Shown here: piece after piece, positions 1-5,765 of the stretch
How positions within the stretch are numbered: the first letter of the stretch is position 1
Layout of the letters: the number at the start of each line of letters is the position of its first letter
Assembly: GCA_002791475.1 (NCBI GenBank)
Contig: PFXE01000024.1
Location: 1 to 9,299, forward strand
Source of the DNA: Candidatus Zambryskibacteria bacterium CG_4_9_14_3_um_filter_40_16
Lineage (GTDB): Bacteria > Patescibacteriota > Minisyncoccia > Phycocordibacterales > Zambryskibacteraceae
DNA: 9,299 bases
Reading direction: 5' to 3'
Notes under the pieces: generated by a model
Databases searched by the model: none
Told to the model about the DNA's origin: nothing
Seen by the model: only the letters and a program-made list of their open reading frames with translations
Position numbers and translations under genes: made by a program

Positions 1-1132
1 GTAGAAACGCGGGAACCGCGCCCCAGTCATCCTCTTTGTCCTCGCCCTCTTGGTTGTCTGTTTTTTTGTCTTCTTGCTTTGAATCTTTGCTAAAGGCGGG
101 AACGGAGTTGTATATCTTCCCTTTTTTGTCATCTCCGCCGGCTATTTCGTGGAAAAGAGATTTTTTTACCGAAGACCCTTCAGGGAAACCGGAAGCTATA
201 ACTGTAACCTTAACCTCGCCCTTTTTAAGCTTCTCATCTCTTACCGTACCGAATATTATTCTTGCGTTAGAGTCAACGGATTCGGTAATTATTTTTGCCG
301 CGTCTTGAATTTCAAACATAGTAAGGTCGTCACCTCCGGCAATTGAAAACAGTACTCCTTTGGCGCCAGCTATGGAAACTTCCAGCAGAGGAGAATTGAT
401 TGCCATTTTTGCCGCGTCTTCCGCTCTCTTTTCTCCCGTTCCGTATCCTATTCCCATAAGCGCGGCGCCGGCATTTTCCATTACTGATTTTATATCTGCA
501 AAGTCAATATTAATTATGCCCGGTGTGGTAACAAGGTCTGATATCCCTTCTACCGCTCTTTTCAAAACATCATCACAGACCGCGAATGCTTGTTTGGCGG
601 TGGTCTCTTTGTCTATCGTCTGAAGCAGACGATCATTGGGAATTACGATTAGCGCGTCAACCGACTGTCTCAACTCTTCCATACCTTGTTCCGCTATTCT
701 CATTCTGTGTAGCCCTTCAAAGAAAAACGGTTTAGTAACGACAGCCACTGTCAAACACCCCGTTTCTTTTGCCGCTTTGGCAATTATGGGAGCGGCGCCA
801 GAACCCGTTCCCCCTCCCATACCACACGCTATAAATGCCATATCAGCGCCCTTTAGAGTTTCTAGTATTTCTTCCCGAGTTTCTTCAGCTGCTCTTTTTC
901 CGATTTCAGAATTCATACCCGTACCCAAACCACGAGTAAGATTTTTTCCAATATGAATTTTCTTTTTTGCCAAACAGTGGTGAAGATCTTGTCCGTCGGT
1001 GTTGATGGCGATAAATTCTACTCCGCGAACTTTTGAATTTATCATATGGTTTGTGGTATTTCCTCCAGAGCCACCCACTCCTATGACTTTGATTCTAGCG
1101 AATGTTTCAACTTCTGGTTTGATTTGGGGCAT
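1..1132 (-). CDS. ftsZ: Cell division protein FtsZ (C-terminal end cut by window edge)
   Basis: FtsZ is the tubulin-like GTPase that polymerises at midcell into the Z ring and recruits the division machinery. Reading from the ATG at 1132, 377 codons are open to the left edge. Visible motifs are the N-terminal nucleotide loop GVGGSGGN (about residues 18-25), NTDGQDL in place of the more usual NTDAQAL, the tubulin signature GMGGGTGSGAAP, the T7 synergy loop NIDFADIK, and ALMGIG. A charged, low-complexity linker rich in D, E and K follows, then WGAVPAFL, which matches the conserved C-terminal peptide that binds FtsA. Because that peptide is normally at the very end, only a few codons should be missing. 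The start fits the family (MPQIKPEVETFARIKVIG). It lies 142 bases downstream of ftsA, the classical division-gene order. There is no Shine-Dalgarno motif before the ATG. Identification is certain. Confidence 0.97.
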   Translation of the reverse strand, partial: MPQIKPEVETFARIKVIGVGGSGGNTTNHMINSKVRGVEFIAINTDGQDLHHCLAKKKIHIGKNLTRGLGTGMNSEIGKRAAEETREEILETLKGADMAFIACGMGGGTGSGAAPIIAKAAKETGCLTVAVVTKPFFFEGLHRMRIAEQGMEELRQSVDALIVIPNDRLLQTIDKETTAKQAFAVCDDVLKRAVEGISDLVTTPGIINIDFADIKSVMENAGAALMGIGYGTGEKRAEDAAKMAINSPLLEVSIAGAKGVLFSIAGGDDLTMFEIQDAAKIITESVDSNARIIFGTVRDEKLKKGEVKVTVIASGFPEGSSVKKSLFHEIAGGDDKKGKIYNSVPAFSKDSKQEDKKTDNQEGEDKEDDWGAVPAFL

Positions 1133-1241
1133 ATTTTTGTCGGCTTTTTAAAGCTTATTAATAGGTAGGAGTAATACTAACAAAGGGCGGAAAAAAAGAA
1201 AGATTATTGACTTTATACAATCTTAATTGTCTAGTTTGCTG

Positions 1242-1268
1242 TTGGTGACGAAGATTTTTGGTGTGACG
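1242..1268. repeat. Short imperfect direct repeat between ftsA and ftsZ
   Basis: TTGGTGACG at 1242-1250 recurs as TTGGTGTGACG at 1258-1268, in the 142-base gap upstream of ftsZ. This could be a binding site or chance. No clear sigma-70 promoter with both boxes was found in the gap; the best -10-like boxes on the minus strand are TATAAA (1217-1212) and TAGTAT (1179-1174), both without a good -35 partner. Confidence 0.25.
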
Positions 1269-1274
1269 TTTGGT

Positions 1275-2468
1275 CTAAGGTAGAAACTGCTTAAGCCAAT
1301 CTTTTATTGGCGCCAACAAATTTTTTCTATGTCCCAATAATTTTCCCACGGTTGTTTCGTCGCTTTCATCCGCGTTAAACCCAATGATGCAAAGACCCAA
1401 GGCGACGGCAAAAAAAGGCTCTCTAATTTTACCCTTCTCTCTTTCTGGAAAATTAATATGAGCGATGCGAGAGGGGAGTTTAAGCGAACTTTTGGCGAAA
1501 TCTTCCAATATTGAAATACTTGAACCTCCTCCGGTAATGATAACACCGGCTGGAAGCAAACCGTTGCGTCCGATTTTTTTGAGATGAGCGTCAATAAGTT
1601 CAAACATATCAGAAAGACGGGCTGAAACAATTTCATCTAATTTTCTTTTTGGAAAATCAGTGGACGTAACTCCCCCTAACTTTATACTTTCCGCCTCTTC
1701 CAGTGGTATGCGAAGACCAAGCGCGATGTCGTTTGTGATGTCTGTTGAGCCGATAGGAAAGACCTCAAGAGAAATAGGTATGTTGTTTTCAAACACCACG
1801 ATTGAAACAGTTTCCGACCCTATATTTGTCAGGACACAGCCGGCTATTTTCTGCGCCTTTGTGAGCGTGACAAAGCTTGCCGCTATGGGTGAAGCAACGA
1901 CATCCACAACATCTACTCCCGCGTCTTCCACCGCCTCCACCAAATCTTTTAAATGGTGTTCCAGAGATGTTATGAATAGAACTTTGGCTTCAAGTTTCGT
2001 TCCCTTTAAACCCAACGGACGGTTGCCCAAAACAATCTTGCCGTCCACCTTGTACTGTATGGGGATGCTATAGATTATTCTTTTGTTTTGCGACAGTGTC
2101 TGGGGAATTTCTTCTTCCGTAATTTCCAGAGTTTTTGCGACATCCAGATCCGTAATTTCCAGGTCTGCTCTGGATATTACGCAAGAGCCAGTTGTTGTAA
2201 TCGCGGAAAGCCCAATACCCCCAACTGATATGTACGCCTTTTTAATTTTCATTCCCGCGGACTTACTGGCTTGCGCGATGGCCGTCTTTAAAGCTCTGGT
2301 AACTTCAGGAACATTAACAATATAGCCGTGTCGCAATCCTCGCGATTCCGCAAAACCCGTCCCTAAAATTTTAGGAGAAATGACTCCGTCGTTTTGTACC
2401 TGTTCGGCTACGACAATTTTAATTTGATATGTTCCTATATCTATTCCTACTGCGATATTTCTGGCCAT
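1275..2468 (-). CDS. ftsA: Cell division protein FtsA, actin-like membrane anchor of the Z ring
   Basis: FtsA (397 residues) binds ATP, polymerises and tethers FtsZ to the inner face of the membrane. The phosphate-1 motif GIDIGT is at residues 8-13, the FtsA-specific 1C region lies around 80-165, and the adenosine motif VIITGGGSS is at about 309-317. The last residues, from about 385 (LLAPIKDWLKQFLP), form an amphipathic helix like the FtsA membrane-targeting sequence. Length is near the usual 400-420. The phosphate-2 loop reads TNIGSETVS (about 214-222), where canonical FtsA has a D-x-G-G-G-T type sequence, so the usual Asp is Asn215. From memory this Asn form is common in CPR FtsA, but I could not check. 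The gene starts 46 bases after ybeY ends, in the same direction, and ftsZ follows. No Shine-Dalgarno motif precedes the ATG. Identification as FtsA rather than MreB or PilM rests on the ftsZ neighbour and the C-terminal helix. Confidence 0.95.
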   Translation of the reverse strand: MARNIAVGIDIGTYQIKIVVAEQVQNDGVISPKILGTGFAESRGLRHGYIVNVPEVTRALKTAIAQASKSAGMKIKKAYISVGGIGLSAITTTGSCVISRADLEITDLDVAKTLEITEEEIPQTLSQNKRIIYSIPIQYKVDGKIVLGNRPLGLKGTKLEAKVLFITSLEHHLKDLVEAVEDAGVDVVDVVASPIAASFVTLTKAQKIAGCVLTNIGSETVSIVVFENNIPISLEVFPIGSTDITNDIALGLRIPLEEAESIKLGGVTSTDFPKRKLDEIVSARLSDMFELIDAHLKKIGRNGLLPAGVIITGGGSSISILEDFAKSSLKLPSRIAHINFPEREKGKIREPFFAVALGLCIIGFNADESDETTVGKLLGHRKNLLAPIKDWLKQFLP

Positions 2469-2514
2469 ATTTTTTACTAACTCAAATGATTAGCAAAAAA
2501 GCAACCCGGATAAT

Positions 2515-2910
2515 TTACAAATCAAACTTTATACGGAATTTCCTTTCAGCTATATTCATCTTACTACCGTGTCTCATTCCTTTCAAATGCAACATTCCGT
2601 GGATAAGAATAAACCAGACATAATTTCTAAAACTTTCTCCTTGTTTTTTTGCTTCAATTTTGGATACCGCCAGGTTAATAAAAATCTCACCGGAATTTTT
2701 TGTTAGGTGGAAACTTAAAATATTCGCGCTCTTGTCTTTTCCGCGGTAAATTCTGTTTAGTTTGCGCGAAAGATTATTTCCTATAAAAACCAGAGAAAGG
2801 TCAAATTTCCGCCCCAAAATTTCATTTTTAATTTTAACAAAAGGCAAGCTTGGATGCTTGCCTTTTGTTTTGTTGGTTATAGAAAAGTTCTCACTATCTT
2901 CTTTTGCCAT
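2515..2910 (-). CDS. ybeY: Endoribonuclease YbeY (rRNA maturation factor)
   Basis: YbeY is a metal-dependent single-strand endoribonuclease needed for 16S rRNA 3'-end maturation and ribosome quality control. The metal-binding motif HGMLHLKGMRH is at residues 104-114, giving three His ligands (104, 108, 114) in the H-x3-H-x5-H pattern. Upstream, LNRIYRGKDKSANILSF (about 51-67) is the family's conserved substrate-binding segment with the conserved Arg, followed by GEIFI. At 131 residues it is shorter than the usual 150-160; the missing part is mainly N-terminal. The ATG at 2910 lies inside the last codons of rpsU (17-base overlap, different frame), so translation is probably coupled. GAGAAG upstream of the ATG is only a weak ribosome-binding candidate. 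A later start is unlikely because the segment ITNKTKGKHPSLPF looks like family sequence (from memory of CPR homologues). A perfect hairpin lies in codons 14-25. Confidence 0.93.
   Translation of the reverse strand: MAKEDSENFSITNKTKGKHPSLPFVKIKNEILGRKFDLSLVFIGNNLSRKLNRIYRGKDKSANILSFHLTKNSGEIFINLAVSKIEAKKQGESFRNYVWFILIHGMLHLKGMRHGSKMNIAERKFRIKFDL
2836..2869. repeat. Perfect 14-bp inverted repeat inside the 5' part of ybeY
   Basis: The arms 2836-2849 (AACAAAAGGCAAGC) and 2856-2869 (GCTTGCCTTTTGTT) are exact reverse complements separated by six bases. In the ybeY mRNA this would form a hairpin starting about 41 bases after the start codon. On the plus strand the right arm runs into TTTTGTTTTG, which resembles a weak rho-independent terminator; on the minus strand the T tract is shorter. 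It lies wholly in coding sequence, so protein constraint or chance may explain it. Confidence 0.6.
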
Positions 2911-3145
2911 TTCTTCTCGTTTTTTCGGGCATTTTTCCCATCTTTATAAGCTCTTCGGTCACCTTCTTTTGATTCAAATACTTTAGGGTTTTTTTCTTTT
3001 TAACATTTTCCGAAATATTGCGTGAGGAAAAACGAGCACCGCGAAGTCTTGGTAAAACCCCAGACCCTTGTACGCGCTTGGTGAATCGGCGCAGTAGCCC
3101 TAGACTGTTTTCGTTTGAATTTTTACTTACTTCAACATTAATCAT
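2894..3145 (-). CDS. rpsU: Small ribosomal subunit protein bS21
   Basis: bS21 is a small basic protein at the platform of the 30S subunit, near the 3' end of 16S rRNA and the Shine-Dalgarno helix. The 83-residue product starts MINVEVSKN, has the characteristic segment LLRRFTKRVQGSGVLPRLRG (about 17-36) where classical bS21 has an RRFKR-type motif, and continues with a lysine-rich stretch (VKKKKTLKYL) and a basic tail ending KRR. It is longer than E. coli bS21 (about 70 residues), which fits the CPR versions I remember. It starts 48 bases after the HisRS-like gene and its end overlaps ybeY by 17 bases, placing a 30S protein beside a 16S rRNA maturation nuclease. Its own start has no Shine-Dalgarno sequence. 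Identification rests on the N-terminal pattern, size and charge. Confidence 0.88.
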   Translation of the reverse strand: MINVEVSKNSNENSLGLLRRFTKRVQGSGVLPRLRGARFSSRNISENVKKKKTLKYLNQKKVTEELIKMGKMPEKTRRNGKRR

Positions 3146-3154
3146 AAGGACACA

Positions 3155-3183
3155 ATACTAACACAATATAACTTTATCGGCAA
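3155..3183 (-). promoter_or_regulatory. Possible promoter for rpsU
   Basis: On the minus strand TTGCCG (3183-3178) and TAGTAT (3160-3155) are separated by 17 bases; each matches four of six consensus positions. The -10 box ends nine bases before the rpsU ATG, so a transcript from here would have almost no leader. In AT-rich DNA such boxes arise easily; the gene may simply be read through from upstream. Confidence 0.25.
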
Positions 3184-3193
3184 GAAAATATTT

Positions 3194-4396
3194 TTACTTA
3201 AGAGATTTAAGGTGATATGCCAATTTTTCAGCCGGTATGGTTTCTTGAACCCTAGTATTAATGTCTCGGACAACCACGGCGTCTTCAAGCGCTTCTTTTT
3301 GTCCTATCAGAATGAGGTGAGAAACTTTGAGATTTTCTGCTGATAAAATTTGACTGCTTAACTTGTCTTTAAAAATAGAATAGGCAACAGCAATTTTGGC
3401 TTTGCGCAGAAGCTCTATGACATTTAGAACCTTAAGCTTTGCCGCAAAGCCGACCTGGATGAGACAATACTTTGCTTTGGGTAACGGCCTCAGTTTAGAC
3501 TTGTTTTTGATGGGTTTATAAAACACGCTAAGACCAAGAGCGGGTGTTTCTTTTTTCAGGCCGGCCCTCTTTGAAATACGCTCATAGCGGTATCCGTGTG
3601 CCACCAATTGCGGACCGGAGTTTGTCTCTGTTGTAATCTCAAATATTATATGGGAACAAAACTTGGGATTGCCTATTAGATTGCTTGAAATATGGTAAGG
3701 AAAACCAAGAGTTTCAATGAATTCTAAAGCTTCTTTCAAATGATTGCGTGAGTGGTCTGTAAGGAAACTTATTGATTTTGGAGCACCGTCTGTCCACTTG
3801 CTCCACTCTTCTCTGGTGTTTCTTGTAAGATTAAAGACATCTTGTTTGACCAGTTTTTGAAGTTCTGTCGGCATTGAACTGATATTTTTTCTTACGTAAT
3901 TGTGTAAATTTTTTTCAAAAGCCAGGATAGAGTCTTTGTCACCTATACTGTTTATTCTCAATTCAAGATTTTCATAACCTTCATCCTCAAGGATGGAACA
4001 CGCCGTTCTTATGGCCAATGCTTCAGCCGCGGCGCTGGACACTCCTATGATTTCAAGACCCACATGATTCTCCCCGTGTTTTTTTTGCTTCATCCCGCGT
4101 AATGGTTTTTTATATTCAAGCATTACCGGTTGTGGAAGAGAGTGCATCTCGTTTTTGAGATATGTTCTTAAAATTGCAAACTTTTCTTCACAAACACAAG
4201 AAAGCGGGGAAGACCCGTCTTGTTCCATTGAAAATGACTTGCTCGCATCAATATCTTCTTTTTTAATCGTCGGCGTTTTTATTGGAGAGAATCCAAAATA
4301 AAGCGATACTTCCGAAGGATAATCAAATTTTGGAGCAAGATGATTGTCCAAATTTTTTTTTGTTCCATCTTTGTTCTTTTTTATCCTTTTGCTCAT
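3194..4396 (-). CDS. Histidyl-tRNA synthetase-like protein with degenerate active site
   Basis: This 400-residue protein has the layout of class II HisRS. The region 94-153 (motif 2-like, then GLEIIG and LRINSIGD) resembles HisRS, 181-232 matches the inserted helical part (including APKSISFL), and 307-400 matches the anticodon-binding domain. The catalytic signatures are altered. The loop normally reading LRPE is CVCE (67-70), the RGLDYY histidine motif is replaced around 240-249 (IGNPKFCSHI), the GGRYD motif reads HGYRYE (267-272), and motif 3, normally G-x-G-x-E-R, reads GLSVFY (288-293) without the Glu-Arg pair. The first 20 residues are lysine-rich. It is therefore unlikely to charge tRNA-His; HisZ-like regulators show that HisRS paralogues can lose catalysis. 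HisZ itself is doubtful here because no histidine-biosynthesis gene is nearby. I vaguely recall similar unnamed proteins in other Parcubacteria. It follows lepB by 21 bases, probably co-transcribed. Function unknown. Confidence 0.75.
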   Translation of the reverse strand: MSKRIKKNKDGTKKNLDNHLAPKFDYPSEVSLYFGFSPIKTPTIKKEDIDASKSFSMEQDGSSPLSCVCEEKFAILRTYLKNEMHSLPQPVMLEYKKPLRGMKQKKHGENHVGLEIIGVSSAAAEALAIRTACSILEDEGYENLELRINSIGDKDSILAFEKNLHNYVRKNISSMPTELQKLVKQDVFNLTRNTREEWSKWTDGAPKSISFLTDHSRNHLKEALEFIETLGFPYHISSNLIGNPKFCSHIIFEITTETNSGPQLVAHGYRYERISKRAGLKKETPALGLSVFYKPIKNKSKLRPLPKAKYCLIQVGFAAKLKVLNVIELLRKAKIAVAYSIFKDKLSSQILSAENLKVSHLILIGQKEALEDAVVVRDINTRVQETIPAEKLAYHLKSLK

Positions 4397-4417
4397 TTGA
4401 TATTTTTATCATTTATT

Positions 4418-5020
4418 TTATTTACCATATCCAGGAAACACGGAAAGGGTGGAGAGTGGGAATAGTCTTAATAGTGGTCTGCCAACAATCAAATCGGTTG
4501 ACACCGGTCCCCACACTCGCGAGTCCGAGCTACCGAGTCGGTTGTCTCCCATAACGAAGTAGCTGTCATTATCAAGGGTGGTTGAGAAATCATCTTTTTT
4601 TTCAAATTTAATGTACGGCTCGTCAAGAACAAAACCTTCGGGTTGTTCGGAATTTCTTATGGTTACCTGTCCATTTTTTATTTCCACCATTTCGTTTGGC
4701 AGTCCTATAACCCTCTTTATAAAAAACTTGCTTGGGTCTTTTGGAAATTTGAAAATAATTACGGAACCCCTTTCTGGAGTTTCAAATCTGTATGATATTT
4801 GGTCAACGATTAAATACTGACCGTTTTTGAATGTAGGGTCCATGGAGGCGCCATTAACAACAAACGGCTGTGCTATATATAGTCGAAATGGGATTACAAT
4901 AACAATCGTCCACAAAAAAACTCTCAAGAGCTCTTTAAGGAAACCGCCCTTTTTTGACTTTTCGTTTGGTTGGAGAGATGGTGCGTTATTTCCACCATTT
5001 TGACTTTCTTCTTGCGTCAT
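4418..5020 (-). CDS. lepB: Signal peptidase I
   Basis: Signal peptidase I is a membrane serine protease that cleaves signal peptides from exported proteins, using a Ser-Lys dyad. With the ATG at 5020 the protein has 200 residues. A polar lysine-containing N-terminus is followed by one transmembrane segment (about 31-50). The catalytic box NGASMDPTF carries Ser59, FIKRVIGLP carries the general-base Lys102, and GDNRLGSSDSRVWG is the conserved box E (158-171). The frame stays open upstream to an ATG at 5176, but those 52 residues would overlap the pth start on the other strand and look unlike the family, so 5020 is preferred. It is the first gene of the leftward group and is divergent from pth. 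Substrates in a CPR cell are probably pilins and surface proteins (inference). Confidence 0.95.
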   Translation of the reverse strand: MTQEESQNGGNNAPSLQPNEKSKKGGFLKELLRVFLWTIVIVIPFRLYIAQPFVVNGASMDPTFKNGQYLIVDQISYRFETPERGSVIIFKFPKDPSKFFIKRVIGLPNEMVEIKNGQVTIRNSEQPEGFVLDEPYIKFEKKDDFSTTLDNDSYFVMGDNRLGSSDSRVWGPVSTDLIVGRPLLRLFPLSTLSVFPGYGK

Positions 5021-5057
5021 TGGGTTGATTGTATTACGGATTCTCCTGTTGACGCAA

Positions 5058-5085
5058 GTTATCACGCGTATTATGGTGTTGTTAA
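5058..5085 (-). promoter_or_regulatory. Possible lepB promoter
   Basis: On the minus strand TTAACA (5085-5080, five of six matches to the -35 consensus) and GATAAC (5063-5058, four of six) are spaced by 16 bases. This would start transcription near 5050 and leave a leader of about 30 bases before the lepB ATG. It would drive the whole leftward gene group. Confidence 0.35.
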
Positions 5086-5088
5086 CAA
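5079..5088. repeat. 10-bp palindrome in the lepB-pth divergent promoter region
   Basis: TTGTTAACAA is a perfect palindrome that overlaps the proposed lepB -35 box and sits upstream of the pth -10 box. It could be an operator acting on both directions or simply AT-rich chance. Confidence 0.3.
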
Positions 5089-5107
5089 AACTTTTTACAA
5101 ATTTGGT

Positions 5108-5113
5108 TATAAT
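5108..5113 (+). promoter_or_regulatory. Perfect -10 box for pth, implying a leaderless transcript
   Basis: TATAAT matches the sigma-70 -10 consensus exactly. Only six bases separate it from the pth ATG at 5120, so the expected transcription start falls on or next to the A of the start codon. The -35 side is weak: the best match is TTAACA at 5082-5087 with a long 20-base spacer. Confidence 0.5.
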
Positions 5114-5119
5114 TACATT

Positions 5120-5707
5120 ATGTGGATAATCGTCGGTTTGGGAAATCCCGGAGAAGAATACGAAAATACGAGACACAATACGGGTCGTTTTGTTCTTGGA
5201 AAATTTTTGAAAACTTTCAGTTTTTCTGAACCGGTTTTTAATAAAAAATATCAGTCACTTGTTTCCGAAGGAAGGGTTGGCAAGGAAAGTGTCATGGTTC
5301 TTTTTCCAGAAACATTTATGAACAAGTCCGGTTCAAGTTTGGAAAGGTTAATAACAAGTAATAAAAAAGCGGAAAATTTGGTAGTTGTCCACGACGATTT
5401 GGATTTACCCATAGGTAAAATTAAAATTTCATTTAATCGTGGAACGGGCGGACACAGGGGAGTTCTTTCTATCGTGAAAAAAATTAAAACAGAAGGATTT
5501 GTTAGGGTTAGGGTGGGAATAAGCCCCGTCACGGTGTCCGGTAAATTAAAGAAACCAAAAGGGGAGAGTTCCGTTGAAAAACACATTCTTGGTAAGTGGA
5601 AAAAATCCGAAATTGAAATTTTAAAGAAAACAAGCAAAAAAATTTCAGACGCTCTCCATGTGCTGGTTTTGGAAGGAAGAGAGATTGCCATGAGTGAGTT
5701 CAACTAA
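5120..5707 (+). CDS. pth: Peptidyl-tRNA hydrolase
   Basis: Pth cleaves the ester bond of peptidyl-tRNAs released from stalled ribosomes, recycling tRNA. The 195-residue product matches the usual length. It starts MWIIVGLGNPGEEYENTRHNTG with the catalytic His19, then FMNKSG with Asn68, and HDDLDLPIGKIK with the catalytic-site Asp (92/93). The substrate-binding segment normally GGHNG reads GGHRG (111-114), so the Asn equivalent to E. coli Asn114 is Arg113. The frame is open upstream to 4970, but that part overlaps lepB and is not family sequence; MWIIVGLGNPG is the standard Pth N-terminus, fixing the start at 5120. It is a single-gene transcription unit, divergent from lepB and convergent with rpsA, ending in tandem stops (TAA TAG) before a strong hairpin. 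No Shine-Dalgarno motif is present. Confidence 0.96.
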   Translation: MWIIVGLGNPGEEYENTRHNTGRFVLGKFLKTFSFSEPVFNKKYQSLVSEGRVGKESVMVLFPETFMNKSGSSLERLITSNKKAENLVVVHDDLDLPIGKIKISFNRGTGGHRGVLSIVKKIKTEGFVRVRVGISPVTVSGKLKKPKGESSVEKHILGKWKKSEIEILKKTSKKISDALHVLVLEGREIAMSEFN

Positions 5708-5716
5708 TAGATAAGA

Positions 5717-5755
5717 CCATACAAAAACCCCGCGTGAAGCGGGGTTTTTGTATGG
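5717..5755. terminator. Bidirectional rho-independent terminator between pth and rpsA
   Basis: A perfect 17-bp inverted repeat (5717-5733 and 5739-5755) with the five-base loop GTGAA has a GC-rich core (CCCCGC/GCGGGG) flanked by A5/T5 within the stem. It starts nine bases after the pth stop and ends ten bases before the rpsA stop. After the stem the plus strand continues ATATTTTTTTCT. For rpsA read leftward, the T5 within the stem supplies the U tract. The position between convergent genes fits shared termination. Confidence 0.92.
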
Positions 5756-5765
5756 ATATTTTTTT

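Noticed and set aside
36..956. Plus-strand open frames over 36-308, 360-623 and 636-956
   Set aside because: They lie opposite ftsZ, whose minus-strand reading carries the full set of FtsZ motifs; the plus-strand products resemble nothing.
3194..4396. Annotation as an active histidine-tRNA ligase
   Set aside because: Fold and layout agree, but the ATP and histidine binding signatures are absent, so an enzymatic name would overstate the evidence.
4970..5119. Upstream extension of pth by 50 codons
   Set aside because: It overlaps the lepB start, is not Pth-like, and the standard N-terminus MWIIVGLGNPG begins at 5120.
5021..5176. Upstream extension of lepB by 52 codons
   Set aside because: It would run antisense into pth, and signal peptidase I normally begins shortly before its membrane segment, as with the ATG at 5020.
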